From assembly GCA_000320605.2 (NCBI GenBank), contig KB445801.1, positions 949,506-1,013,505 of the forward strand: 64,000 nucleotides of DNA. The letters run 5' to 3'. Positions 21,717 to 34,071 of this stretch are shown in pieces (positions within the stretch are counted from its first letter, which is position 1; each line of letters opens with the position of its first letter). The notes under the pieces are model-generated. The model was not told where the DNA came from and ran no database searches. It saw only the letters and a program-made list of their open reading frames with translations. The translations under genes and the position numbers were made by a program. This DNA is from Gelatoporia subvermispora B. Its lineage: Eukaryota; Basidiomycota; Agaricomycetes; Polyporales; Gelatoporiaceae.

Positions 21717-24318
21717 ATGCCACGTCCCAAGCCTATCGACGACCGTACCTTTCCTTGGAGATCGCGAAATAGTGTCGAACTGCAGCACCTTAACGTCCCA
21801 TTCGCCGTGCAAAATGTCCTTCATCAACAACTCGACATTCTCACGTTGACGTCTGGGGATCGTGGCGAGGAACCGCACTGGGAGTACGAGAATTTGCAAC
21901 ATGCGGACAAGGATGCAAGGTTTTTGATTCAGAGGAAGCTCTTGAAGGATATCCCTAGGCTGCTGTCCGGGTCTTGTTGGAGCACATTGAATATTGAGGG
22001 ACGACAAACTTCTTCCGGTCTACATAGTGCGAATTCACAGGCCCCCAAAAGAGGGCATTACAGAGACTCTGGCAATTGTGCTCGTTATCTGGAAAAGCGA
22101 AAACGGCAAAACAGGCATCTCATGTTACATGACGAGCTGGGACTCGGGCAATTGCCTTGCATACATTGCTGGGCCCGACACGCGTTGTGGCAACTTGGCC
22201 GATGCACGAGTCATAAAGTGTGCTTCATTCGGGTCAGCCCCACAATACCTCTACGAGGTCGCACTCAAAACTTCCGGGGAAGCAGGTGCCGGGATCTCTG
22301 TTCGTGTGGGGCATCATTGTGGGACTTGCCGATACCAGCCGGGGCTTCCAAGGCTCGAGCTGTCCGACCTCACTCCGAGGTTATGTAGCAGTTACATAAA
22401 ACGTAAAGGTCAGCCCCCTACATTCAGAGTCACTCAGCTCCGTCATTGCTCACCTTTTCTGCAGGCTTTTCGTCATCTCATGCTCGTATCGCCAGACAGA
22501 AAACGAGCAAGGTTTATGAAAGGCGGGTTGACGAGCATCTTTCCGAGAGGGTGGGCCCTGGGGACTTGCGTGAACCACGCGACGAGCGTTCCTTCGTGAC
22601 CCCAGATGAATTTTCCTTCACGGTATTGGGCCTTCCGGCGGACCTCACAGCGCACCATATCCTCTCGGGGGGTCTATGGTATGACACCTGCAGCCCATGC
22701 TTGGACAGTCTTATGCCTCTCACCAGAGGGCGCTGCGTTCAATTTCCACATCCCGCGCTCAGAGAGCGAGGGAACACCGACTCCACCACAGTTCTACATG
22801 AAAAATATGCTCGTTTAGCGCGGACCACCCGTGTGCAAGCTTGGCGTCAACTGCTTTGGCCAACTGCAGTTCACGGCACACGGCATCATCGCACATCATG
22901 GGCAGCTCTACGAAAAGTACAAGTCCACACTATCATGTGCTGTTGACCACGCAATGCGATATATACCGGATCTCGCAGAACATATTGCTAGCGACATATT
23001 GTCGGATGATGGCCGCCGCGATGGCACTATCAGTCGGTCTCTGCAGCCGTCAAATACGAGTGGGAAGGAGAGACACCGTATGGCCTTCCGAGCAGTTTGG
23101 CTCGAGGACGATACTCTCTCGGATGATGCACCCCTATACCCATACGCCAATCCAGATGAAGAGCGACTTATAGAGGAATTTGGTCTCACCGGTATCAAGG
23201 TACTTCCACACGTCAGGGAGATCCTCCGGATATCTGGAGCGTACCCAAGCGTGGAAGAATATGCACGTTCTGCTCTTCTTCGAGCTCCTGTAAGTAACGA
23301 TACATGCAGCACCGGAATGGGCTGGGATTGTCTACGACAAGCGATACTGGAGCTCTTTCCAAACTTGATTGAAGACAACATCGTCATGCACCACTTCGAT
23401 TATTCGATTCCCTCGATTGCTTTGGACGAAACCAAACATGCTGTGGCGGTAAAGGAGCCTGCGGCATGTGATCTGCATGAGAAAAGGCAGTGCACATGCT
23501 GGATCTGGCGATGCTTGTCCGATCTCGCACAGGAATACTCGAACTCGCATCCGGAATTTGGAGCCGGTTTACCTCTGTCGATGGTGGTCTTGCGGGTGTA
23601 TCTGAAGCATGTCAAAACGAGCTATTGGGATACAGATTCTGAAGACCTCGCAGATGCAGGTAAGCCTAGCTCGTGAGTGTCCTATGCTTCACTTACATGT
23701 CTTTGTAGAACAATCATCGCTTGACGGATCCGATGACGGATCCGATGACAATTCTGCCGCTGACGATAATGACAGCTTTGCCTCGACACCAGAATACAAT
23801 CTGACTGAGCCTGCCATGGATCTAGGCCAGTTGTCTCAGAGGGACCCCAGTCAATTATCTACGAAGGATTTGTCTGGGTACTGCACGAGCCTCATCGAGA
23901 AACGTTTTGACGAGGACCGAAGACAGAAACCGAGCTATACAAGAACATGGCTGCCAAGCAAGAGGACCTGCACGCACAAATCAGTCTACACATAGAAACC
24001 GAGCAAAAATTGATGTCAATGATCGATAGACAAAAGGGACAATTGGTCGAGTATTGCCAGAAATTGGAAAAGAAGAACAAATTAGTGAAGGGGAAGGATC
24101 TCTGTATCCGAGTATTGGAGCAACGCACGACCAGCCTAATGGGCGAGGTGAAGCGACTGGAAAAGCACCTCAAGCAAAAGGATCGCGTGGTGCTTGGCGT
24201 GAAGCGTCTCTTGGAGCAATCCGGCCAACTAGAAGAGGATGCGCCAGACGGGCCAAAGCAGGTAGATGACGTGGGGGAGACATCCAAATCGAAAAGATTC
24301 CGAACAGACAATATGTAA
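21717..24318 (+). CDS. Hypothetical protein with coiled-coil C-terminus, probably decayed
   Basis: I do not recognise the family. A plus-strand frame from 21717 (MPRPKPIDDRTFPWRSRNSV) runs to about 21990. A second frame then gives VYIVRIHRPPKEGITETLAI and SCYMTSWDSGNCLAYIAGPD; a third, after an intron ending near 22463, gives SFVTPDEFSFTVLGLPADLT. A fourth gives AHAWTVLCLSPEGAAFNFHI. After an intron near 22815-22870 a long frame (about 22870-23660) follows (FTAHGIIAHHGQLYEKYKST, MRYIPDLAEHIASDI). The last exons hold an acidic repeat (DGSDDGSDDN), then an Arg/Lys/Glu-rich coiled coil at 23950-24270 (QKGQLVEYCQKLEKKNKLV) and a basic end (SKSKRFRTDNM). Two transitions (about 21995 and 22670) need frame shifts rather than introns; the second lies at a run of six G. 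It may be a degenerating lineage-specific gene. Confidence 0.4.
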
Positions 24319-25394
24319 TGCACAACTATGATCTTCATGTATATGTAGCAGCTGGAAAAAAGTACATTTGCCATATTCACATACTACTTGTTTCGCCAAG
24401 GGAAAAGATGGGTTGTAAAACCGTTAACAAAAGCGCCTGCTAAAAAAACCCACGAAACGAGGCCCATGGAACCGTGATTGGACGAAGTCGTTATTGTCGA
24501 CAGCTGAGGCAAGGTAGGGCAAAGTGCAGCACTGGCACCAGCGCTGCCGTGCAGTCGACACTCGAGCGCGTCGCGCACATCACATGACCGCGTGGAGGGT
24601 CCGTGCGTCATTCCCACGTTCAGGTCGGTATAAAACCTTGCAAGGCGCATTTTCGGATCCTTGATCTTTCCACTATCATAACGCCCATGACGAGACCTCA
24701 GCAGCGAGATGAGCACGACGGTCGTCAGACCTGTCGGCGTTGACATCGCTCGTTCGGCAACCCACCTTGTTACGTTAAAGGAACGGGCTTGTATCGATCT
24801 GAGGGCGTCCTCTAGTGGAAATGATCTTTATGCTTGAAGCTCGAGCCTCCGTTTGTATCCTGAATATATTTCCGTCATGATGCACTTCCCTGGTGTGCCA
24901 AAGCCGATCCTGCAAGCTCTCGGCGGAGAGAAGTCTGATGCTCGGGTGCCAATCACTCGCGGGTAAGTTATCGTCATTTCGGCGATAGGACTGACAGCCC
25001 GGAAGGGTGCTGTTTGCGGCGCGGCGGAGAAATGCAGCTGATACACAAGACTCGCGCATGAACTACCCATTCCATTGTGGGTGTATGGTAATTCTTCTGC
25101 ACAACATCACGGACGCCGGCTCGTCCTGCATCGCATCCGCGCATACAGCACCGCCGAAACATACTTAGCAAACTAGAGACGCAAAACGTGATACTGGTCC
25201 TCCGCCTACTGCGGTTCTGCCGCTGCCTTCCCTCCGCCTAAAAGGCTTAGTTCTCTCGCAATTGATGTCGGTAAGCACATCGGATGCACTGCAGCTTATC
25301 CTCCGTTCAGGCAAACTCGGCCGTCCAGGGCCAAATAGCGCATATAATTGCGCTGCCAATATGTCTCACCGACAAGAACTAGTTGCTGGCCACC
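24319..25394. other. Intergenic
   Basis: About 1.08 kb without a convincing gene. A plus-strand TATAAAA occurs at about 24630 (GGTCGGTATAAAACC), but only a very short frame follows it. The last few hundred bases should contain the promoter of the hydrolase gene. Confidence 0.5.
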
Positions 25395-26731
25395 ATGACC
25401 GTGTTTGCATACCGCCACCAGCCTCTGAGGACGATATACGTCGTGTTGAACGTGCTCGCCGTTCTCGTCCGCCTTCCGTACTGGACACTCAGGAACCTCC
25501 TCCCGGCATGGCGCCCGCGTAGGTCGTGGTCGCTCGGGCGGTCCGTGCTTGTTCAGGTTCTACGCGTGTATGTGGACGTGCTGTGGAACGCGGGTATCGC
25601 ACCGGAGACCCCGCCGGAGGTGCATGCGCAGTATGCCACAGAGCTTGGGTTTGTGTGGGTCGACGCTACGCCCGAACTTGTCCGAGGGGAAGTGCGCGAC
25701 ATGGCCGAGATCAATAACGTTAAGGCTGAGAGGACCTGTGGCTTCTGGTGGGGGCCCAGAGGACCCGATGGTATCGCTGGGCAAAAAGCCGCTCCAGGCG
25801 AGAAAGTTCTTTATTATTTACACGGTGGGTATCTAGAGCAGGATGTCATTCCGAGTTCTGTGCTGATTACCCGTTTTCCAGGTGGCGCATATGTTGTAAG
25901 ATAGACCTTTATCCGAATGCCCGTGATTTACCTCAGAGATTATAGATGCAAACATCGCATCCCGACAGTCCCATCCTCAAGACCATGTTACCCGATTTCC
26001 TCAAGCACTTCGGGCCAGACCTGCGCACCTTCGCGCTTGAATACAGGCTATCCTCCGCGGCACCATTCACGGCGGCTAATCCCTTCCCGGCGGCTCTCCT
26101 CGACGCAATCGCGGGCTACCGATACCTCGTCGAAGACGTCAAGTTCGCCCCCGAGAACATCATAATCAGCGGGGACTCCGCGGGCGGGAACCTCGCCGTT
26201 TCCCTCGCTCTGCACATCGAAGCCATTAAGGGCCCGCGCCTGCCTAAAGCTGCCGGGCTCCTGCTCATCTCTCCCACCGTAGACTGGGCACTTACGCACA
26301 CCGGGCCAGGCTCATCCATGGAGCGGAACCGTCGGTCAGACTTCATTGCGAGGATCATGACGAGCGGGTACAGCCGCCGCGCGCTGCTGGGGAACCTCTC
26401 CGAGGACGCAGCCGCAACGAGCATATGGATCTCGCCAGGATCACTGCGGCTGCGGAAGCCACCCGGTGCATTTTCGGGGCTCCCAAAGACGTGCATCGTT
26501 GCGGACGAGGCGGAGGTCACACTCGACCCGATGTGCCAGCTAAGGGACTATATGCGTGATGATATGGGGGCCAGCGCGGTCACGTATGTTGAGATTCAGG
26601 ATGCAACCCATGATTGCTTCACGGCGTCTTGGCATGAGCCGGAGCGGACGAATGGGCTGCGTGAAGTGGCAAAATGGGTGCAGGGGGTTTGGGAGGGACG
26701 TGAACCTGAGGCTTTGGACATTTTAGCTTAA
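25395..26731 (+). CDS. Alpha/beta hydrolase (HSL/fold-3 family), membrane-anchored
   Basis: Serine esterase/lipase-like enzyme. The start at 25395 has a good context (CCACCATGA). Residues 8-40 form a hydrophobic anchor (TIYVVLNVLAVLVRLPYWTL), so the enzyme is probably ER-membrane bound like steryl-acetyl hydrolases. The oxyanion motif HGGAYVMQTSHPDSP is built by two introns (donor GTGGGT at about 25825; small exon about 25882-25896). The nucleophile elbow is GDSAGGNLAVSLAL. The family positions of the catalytic Asp and His fit EVTLDPM and DATHDCF. Stop TAA is at 26729-26731. The natural ester is unknown: sterol acetates, small xenobiotic esters or other acyl esters are all possible. Confidence 0.9.
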
Positions 26732-26992
26732 TGTGATAGGGCTCAAACACTCGTACTGGGATTTTTGTCCTCCTTTCATGCCGATCCAAGCGTTCCTCAA
26801 GCTGTGTAACACTTTGAACCCGCATTCACGTAGATTCACGTCCGAAAGCACTCTGGGCGCCTCAGAGGGTTTTCGGTGATCGAATCCGGCAACCCAAGCG
26901 TTCACCGGATTTATGGACTGTACTTCACCATCCTATTGACCTTGTGTTTCAGCACGACGAACCAACCCCCATCTTTGAGACCTGTATACAAT

Positions 26993-28918
26993 ATGGAGGC
27001 TAACCCGGAGTACGCGGTACAGTGGAAACCACCGGACTACGACATATCTCAGCCCGCCCGACTTATACACACCACACACCCGCGGCAAGATGACAGTTTC
27101 CCGGACAATTTCGCGCGTTGGGCTAGGTGGTCAGTACAGAGACTGTCACATGCGTTTCAATAAAACCGATACCAGGCGATAGGTGTCCAGACGGCTCGGC
27201 AGCTATAGTTCAATACGAAAACAGAACGTTGCAGCTACCCGATCTGTAAGTCAACGTACAGGACATATGCAGAGTCGAGATGAAGTTCTGGACTTCCGAA
27301 AGACCCGCAGAACTTCTAGTATCACAACAGGCAACACAGCAAGCAACTGACGCCTCGAGTACGAAACGATCTATTTTTGCACAACCATCTCCAATACTGG
27401 ACTTTGCGTGGTACCCCGGGGCTAGCGTGCATGTCCCGGCGACGTATTGCTTCGTAGCGTCCGTACGTGAATGCCCAGTCAAGCTGCTAGATGCATCGGA
27501 TGGAAGGGTACGTCGGTGCAGAGATCATGATATTATGCGGCTCAAGCTTCGTACGGTAGTAGCTTCGTGCATCGTACAGTATAGTGGATCACCGAGAGAG
27601 ACAAGTCGCACCCCATAGTCTTGCTTTCAATCTTACCGCTGATAAGTGCGTAGTCTGGTATCGTATCTTGAACGTGGTTCTGATCCTGCTGGTTGTGCGG
27701 TAGGTTGTATTGTGGCTTTGAAGATGCCATAGAAGTCTTCGACGTGCATCGCCCAGGCGAGGGCCTCCGGCTCCGGACAACACCTTCTAAGAAGAGCCGA
27801 GATGGCTTGAAAGGTAGACGAATATGTCACGTACTTCTCAAAGCACTCAATGCTTGCCACAGGGATCATTGCCGCATTAGCTTTTTCCAACGATGCTAGC
27901 TCGGGCGTATATGCTGCCGGGTCTCTCAGTCCATCATCGGCGTCCTCATCAAACATCTCTCTATTTACAGAGGCAACCGGCGAGGTACCTGTTATGTTCG
28001 TCGGAGACGAGACCCAACCCGATTCGTTCGGCATCCGTGCAAGCGTATCGCAGGTAACGGCTCTCGCATGGCCCCATCCCTTCGGACTCGACTAATGTAG
28101 CATGGATAACTAGCTGATGTTCAACCCTATGCGACCGTATCTGTTGTATGCGTCCTTCCGGCGGCGGGACACCATCTACACATGGGACGTGCGCGGCGAC
28201 GTCTCCGTGCCTCTGCAAACATTCACCAGGGGGATCCAGTCTGAGCCGAACAGTTCTCGGCCAAAGCGCTCCGCGGACCTCACAAACCAGAAGCTACGTT
28301 TTGATATCGACATCGCCGGCCGGTGGCTAGGGTGGGGCGATCAGGTGAGTTTTCGTTCATCTGACCAGTGCGAGCAGCCTCTCATACAATGATGTTAGCA
28401 TGGTGATGTGCACATATTTGACCTGAATCCAAGCTCAGAAGATACAACGGAGATAACCCCGCCAGAGGGTGTCAGAAGCGCTCCCGAACAAGTTCTTCCG
28501 ATAGCAACATTCAGAGCGCACGAAGGTAAGCCCTCTTCAAGTAACAATCGCAGCTGTAACTTGATGCGTGACGTCTCTAGACGCTGTGGGCTCTGTGTCT
28601 TTCCACCCACTAGAACCTCTCTTGTTATCAGTCTCGGGTTCACGACATTTTGACTCGGCCAGCGTAGACACCGAGACAGACTCGGATTCAGATTCAGATT
28701 CAGCTTCAGCTTCAGAAGCGGACGATGTCGAAGACTCCACCGCCTCGCCAAGGCAATCCCGACCGACAACAAGGGGTGAAATTCGCCATGCACGACCACA
28801 GCCTGTCACCCACGACAACTCCATCAAACTCTGGAGTTTCAAGCCAGAGGCACCGACAACTACGAGTGATGCTCTGAAGCCAACTAGCGGTCTGGTGCAG
28901 CCCGTGCTTGGTACATGA
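26993..28918 (+). CDS. WD-repeat protein TCAB1/WRAP53 homologue (telomerase Cajal body protein 1; yeast Swt21-like)
   Basis: WD40 beta-propeller protein. Animal TCAB1 binds the CAB box of scaRNAs and telomerase RNA; the yeast relative Swt21 acts in pre-mRNA splicing. The start at 26993 gives MEANPEYAVQWKPPDYDISQ. A family signature follows across an intron: DNFARWARW spliced to CPDGSAAIVQYENRTLQLPD. Later segments include SPILDFAWYPGASVHVPATY, SVRECPVKLLDA, LYCGFEDAIEVFDVHRPGEG, FNPMRPYLLYASFRRRDTIY, DIAGRWLGWGDQHGDVHIFD and AVGSVSFHPLEPLLLSVSGS. The last propeller region is interrupted by an acidic Ser/Asp/Ala run (TETDSDSDSDSASASEADD) before HDNSIKLWSF. Stop TGA is at 28916. It is convergent with Dis3, 90 bases away. 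Confidence 0.9.
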
Positions 28919-29008
28919 TTGGCAAGAACTGGCTATATAGAAAAATACAAATATCGTATACCTGGCAATCTGACGCGTCGCGGTACTGTCTACGATGCGA
29001 CCAACGTT

Positions 29009-32000
29009 CTATAGTGCTCGGGAGTCGATCGGGCTGACGAGAGTCATCTTGACCTTCCCGCGCTGCGTGTTTTTGTCCTTCTCCACCTCGATTTGTACTC
29101 TGACCTTGTCAAAGACAGCAATTGTCGTGCTCTCCGCGCCGCTCGCAGATGGCACGCTGATCGTGTAATTGTCCGCATCGAACTGGATCTCGCGCTTAAA
29201 CATCACGAGGCCCTCGATGCCCAGTCTGCCAGAGCAGATGGAATGAGCCACCGAAGAAGTGGAACAAGCAGCTCACTCACTTTGAGACGAAGACGCCCAG
29301 GCCGTTCCGGAACGTCCGGATGACGAACGCATCCTCGATGACGGTTTCCTTCTCACTGCGCGACTTGAGCGCGAGACCGACGTAGAACTCAACGCTCGCG
29401 CGTCCGGCCATCTGTGCCATCCGATGCCGGCGGTTGACAATCTCCAGCACGCGCTCGATATGTGACTTCGAGTGCAGTGTCGCGTGCAGAGGCGAAAAGT
29501 TGATCGCAGCTGCCAGCTGTCGGTGGGCAAGTACATCTGCGAGGGTCTGCATGAGCACGTTTAGAGAACTGTGGGGGAGGCTTTACTCACCGGCGTATCG
29601 CCGGATGGGACTCGTGAAATGCGTGTAGATGGGGCTGGCGAGACCGTAATGGCCGAACGTGTCACGCGCCACACTTCCAGAGCAGAAATACTCTGCAGAG
29701 AGCATACAGCGGGTGGTCATGATTCGTACCAGTGTGTTGAATGCGGGCTCCTCCAGGTCCTACAGGCCCGTCAGAAACGAGGAGGTGACGGCAATCAGAT
29801 GGTTCACATACCACGCATTGGTCGAGCGAAGCTGCGAGGGCACCAGAGCTCGAGACGTCGAGCGTCATGCCTTTCCGCTTTTGCAGGATATCCTTCAGCT
29901 TCTCGAAGTTGGTCGGAGGTGGAGGTAAATGCCGTCTATGGTAGACATTTCAGACCTTATCAATCCCAAGGGGGTCGCAGGACGCTTACCTCAACACGGC
30001 CGTCTGGGGGAAGGTCTCCTGAATCTTCTGCGCGACGCTTATATTTGCCAACAACATGAATTCCTCAACAAGACTGTTGGTCTCCTTGAGGACTTTCTGT
30101 TCTACGTCTATCGGATCCGATGACTCTGCGCTGTCCAGATGAATCTTGACTTCGGGCGAGGCAAGGTTGAGCGCGCCGGCAGCCATTCGTCCCGCTTTCA
30201 GCTTCTGTGCAAGGGAATTGAGTAGACGAATGCTCTTCGTCAGGTCGTCATTCAGGTTCCTATGAGGACCGTGAGCGCTATTAACAGGAGGTGTAGGTAT
30301 CATAGACTCACGGGTCGTCCTTGCGGACCTGAGCCTCATCGTACGTGAAAGCAGACTTCGATGCGATCACGGACTTGGTGAAACGGACATTGACAATGTC
30401 CGCTTCTGGGGTCAATTCCTGAGGAAAGTTGAGCTCTCGTCAACTTCATGTCCTAGATCAATATTTGAAACGGACACGCACCCAAATGACAGAGAACGCC
30501 AATCGTTCAACATGCGGGCGCAGAGAGCACAAGTTCGTGCCTAGAAGAGACGGCAACATGTCTATCCGCTTGTCGACGAGATAAACGGTGCTTCCGCGTG
30601 CAGCAGCCTCATTGTCCATGGGCGTATCTGGGTGCACGAAGTGCGATACGTCGGCGATATCTAGAGTTATATTGGGTCAATAAAGGTCAGCGATGCTAAG
30701 GAGTGATGAGTTACTCACGAACACCGGCTTCAATGTTACCGTTTGGTAGTGGTCGTGCATGAAGTGCGTCATCGATATCCTGACAGCCTGTCGCGAGTGG
30801 TGAGATGAGCAACTACATATCGGATGTGACCAGAACATACCCGGCGGATCAATACTGCAAATGATGAGCCCTCGAAGATCCTCCCTGTCCTTCCACTCAG
30901 GTACGGCATCTGCCTTCGGGGGTACCACCCAAGCATCGCCCTCCGAGGGCAAACAGTCCAGGATCGCCTTCCCAAAGGGCCTGTACGGCACATCGTACTC
31001 GAGAAGCAAGCTCTCCTGCTCCGCCTCCTTGCTCTCCGCCCTGCCCAGCGCGCGGACGAAGTGACCATCCGGGTAGCGCGACGTGGCGTCCCACCTGTCA
31101 ATCGTGACGAGGATCTTCTGCCCGAGGAGTGTAGGCGCCTGACGTGTGCGCATGCGGATGCGCGGGAGGAGCCGCGAGACGGGCGTCGCGAAGACGGTCT
31201 GCTGTGAGAGCGAGGTCGGGTTTGACGACATGAGTGAGGTGCTCTCGATGTGGCATACGTATCTGAAGGGTTTGTAAGAGGGAGCGCGAGAAGGACAGGG
31301 GCGAGGACTTACGATCGCCAGTTACGCTTGATGATTCCGACGATGCGGCCGGTAGGCTGCTTGGCGGATAGTGAGCGAATGGACGCCTCGGATTGCATGA
31401 CCTTCCGCTCTGTGATACCCTCCTCGTCCTCGACTTCTTCTTCGGAATCATCCGCATCGTCATTCTTCAACGTTGCTGAACGCCTATATTAGCTTGGCGT
31501 GCGCAGAAAACCTCGTCTGGACTCACTCTCTTGATCAACGACTTCGTCCGCAGGAGCCTTCCACTCCTTGGGATCGAACACCTCCACAACGACAACGTCG
31601 CCTTGCACAGCGCGGTTCATGTTCTCACGTCCAATGAGTAAGATTGGCTTCTCAAAGGCGGATACAGGTACGTTGCCCTGGAGGGCAAAATATCAGCATC
31701 CGATAACTTGTATGACAAAGTGGCATTTCTTACCTCCAAATAGTTGTATTGATTGGCGTTGAAATGTCCCTGATGCAATTGACCAGCCTTGACGCCTGCG
31801 ATAAGAGTGGACATTGGAAGGTACTGCACGCGCTGTTAGAGCATACATATCATAGGTTGATGGTGATACTCACATCCGGGTACAGCACTTGTCGGGCGCC
31901 CGCAGCTCGTGTTGGCTCGATATTGTCCGAGCCAGGGGCAGAGAGCAAGTCTGATAGTTTCCCGGAGTCCTTCGATGCCTCCACGTATTTTCTCACTGGG

Positions 32001-33018
32001 AACAAGTTCAGTGGCCTATACACTCAATCGGTAGCAATATACATACCCGATATGCAAGCGATACCCTCCTTCTCGGCCTTTTGCCGGTTCGCGACATCGT
32101 CGGTCAACAGTACAACTGTTGGCAGCGGTCGATTGGGCTGCCCCTTGACCGGAGGCCGTGTGATAGATATATGCGAGTTGTACCACGAAGTAGCTTTGCG
32201 GATTCCTGAGACATATATTATTTTTTTGGCCAGCAGAAAATAGACGCATATACGCACCTCTATCATTGCGATCATTCGGTGTCTCTCCTTCCTCCCGTAT
32301 GACCGCGGTTTCTCTGATTACAATTGAGGACGCATATAGGGACTTGTGGAATCGACTCACGATCTGTACTCATTGTAGAACACCCATATCTGCTTGTCAT
32401 CAGCTTTCACCAGTGCCTTCAGGCGGTTATACAATGGCAGTGATCTATGCCGGACTTCTTCCATGACGGTTTGGAGAAGGATGATGGGAGGCGAGAATAA
32501 CGGAGATTCCATCAGGTCCATCTGAATTCAAGACCAATAAGTACAAGTCTGAGACATACACAGTGATTTAGTATCCAAGAAATGGGACCGGAGAATTTGG
32601 CAGCGCGAAGCACAGTCTTGCGACTTGACGGCGTGCTCGCTGCTCCGGCAGACCCAGAAGAAGTCATGGAGACAGGTGCTGAGGTGGATGTATTACTAAC
32701 CTGCGCCAGGAAGACATTTGTGTCCGGAAGAACGAAATGGCCATCTGGGTAAGAACTGTGGTCCAAAGATCCAGAGGAGGGTAATGTAGCATCGCTTGAT
32801 TCTGAGCAGACACGGCAGCCTTCAATGCCGCACGTAACATCGTCTCTCAGATACCTCTCGCGGAGAACTAGTCAAAAGCATCAAATTTGTGTGTAGGCGC
32901 ATACACAATGTTTTCACGCACCCTTGATGACCTTGCCCCTCGCTGTCTTTTTGAAGAACTTGCGCTGCGTTACTACAGCCTCCGTGCGCGGACGCTTGCG
33001 GATCGTGATTTCCACCAT
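29009..33018 (-). CDS. DIS3: Exosome exoribonuclease Dis3/Rrp44
   Basis: Catalytic subunit of the RNA exosome, with 3'-5' exonuclease (RNB) and endonuclease (PIN) activities. The start at 33018 gives [20 protein letters not shown], then [20 protein letters not shown] and a CR3-type Cys motif (CGIEGCRVC). The PIN domain begins [14 protein letters not shown]; its acidic residues are visible in [20 protein letters not shown] and LLTDD. Cold-shock regions include [16 protein letters not shown] and [13 protein letters not shown]. The RNB active site is [18 protein letters not shown], with the four conserved Asp. Other RNB pieces are [33 protein letters not shown] and [12 protein letters not shown]. 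The S1 domain closes the protein ([28 protein letters not shown]; stop at 29009-29011). There are many short introns. No break was found. Confidence 0.96.
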
Positions 33019-34071
33019 GAATTATTTTCTCTCCACAGAGATATTTCCAGAGCCAAACAGGTCGTCGATAAATCAATATCAGGGAGTGAAGGACAGCTAG
33101 AGAGCCAGGGACGGAGTTGTGCTCGAGATGGCTGAGTGCGGCAACACAGGGCAAACGCTCGTCGAATCCGTGAGATGGAGATCTTTGGCGCCTATCAACA
33201 TGCGTCAGCGTCTGTCCTGGTGCTATCGAGTATCGACTCTTAGCCTGACCGCGGTCCATGAGGTCGAGGCCTTGAGGCGGCCACTTATTCCACGCTTGAG
33301 CTTGAGTCCTGAGCAAACTCAAACTTCCTCTCCCGGTGTGTTTATTCTCACATTCATCATGTGCACTAACGGTCGACCACGTACGTCTGCGCTTTCCCTT
33401 GGAACTTCTGCTACCGCCCCGCTGACCTCATTAGACGGCAGCTTACTATGAACGGAGCCTATCCTCCGTGAATTGCTCGAGAATAGCTTGCCTTCTCGCC
33501 GTTTGACCTGCTGCCCAACGCGACTCCGAGCTATCGTCGAACTTTCATGGTCTACGATGTACTTAAGTTCCTCTCTTTATCGATGCACTGCTCATTGGGT
33601 GCGTAGCCTCTGATCAAATATCAGGGAATCTCTAATATATTATTTAGGCAAGCGAAGATTTCAACGACAATGTATTACCTCGTCCCTTCATGATCTCTTA
33701 TCGAGCTAGAGCTTCGAGTGTCTTTTGCGCAGCATGGCCTTGAGTCCAAACCGAACGGGTTTCCCACGAAGACTTAAGCTCTCTTGTGAGAGATTCTTGA
33801 CGTTCTAGGATTCTTGCCTTCCATATTGGACGATTGCGGGAAGACGTGATGCCATACTACTCCTCCACGATGCAAACCACATGGCAAACAAGTTGCTATA
33901 TTTAAACTTCTCGAAGCGATTTACTAAGTGCCTCAAGAACGTGCGTCGCAAGAATCATTATCGGTCCGTAAGGGTCACAGATAAAGTCCGATGGGCAAGT
34001 GGTGGTTCTGCAGGGCTCCATCGATCATCCCCCAGTTCACCGCCGGTCATCCTAGTCTAAAGGAGGCAGAA
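33019..34071. other. Intergenic between divergent genes
   Basis: About 1.05 kb between the Dis3 start (minus) and the SurE start (plus). It must hold both promoters. It is AT-richer than the coding DNA around it. No gene, repeat or RNA was recognised. Confidence 0.5.

Noticed and set aside
24384..24746. 120-codon minus-strand frame after the coiled-coil gene
   Set aside because: No similarity to a known family, no upstream promoter or partner exon, and a mixed composition.
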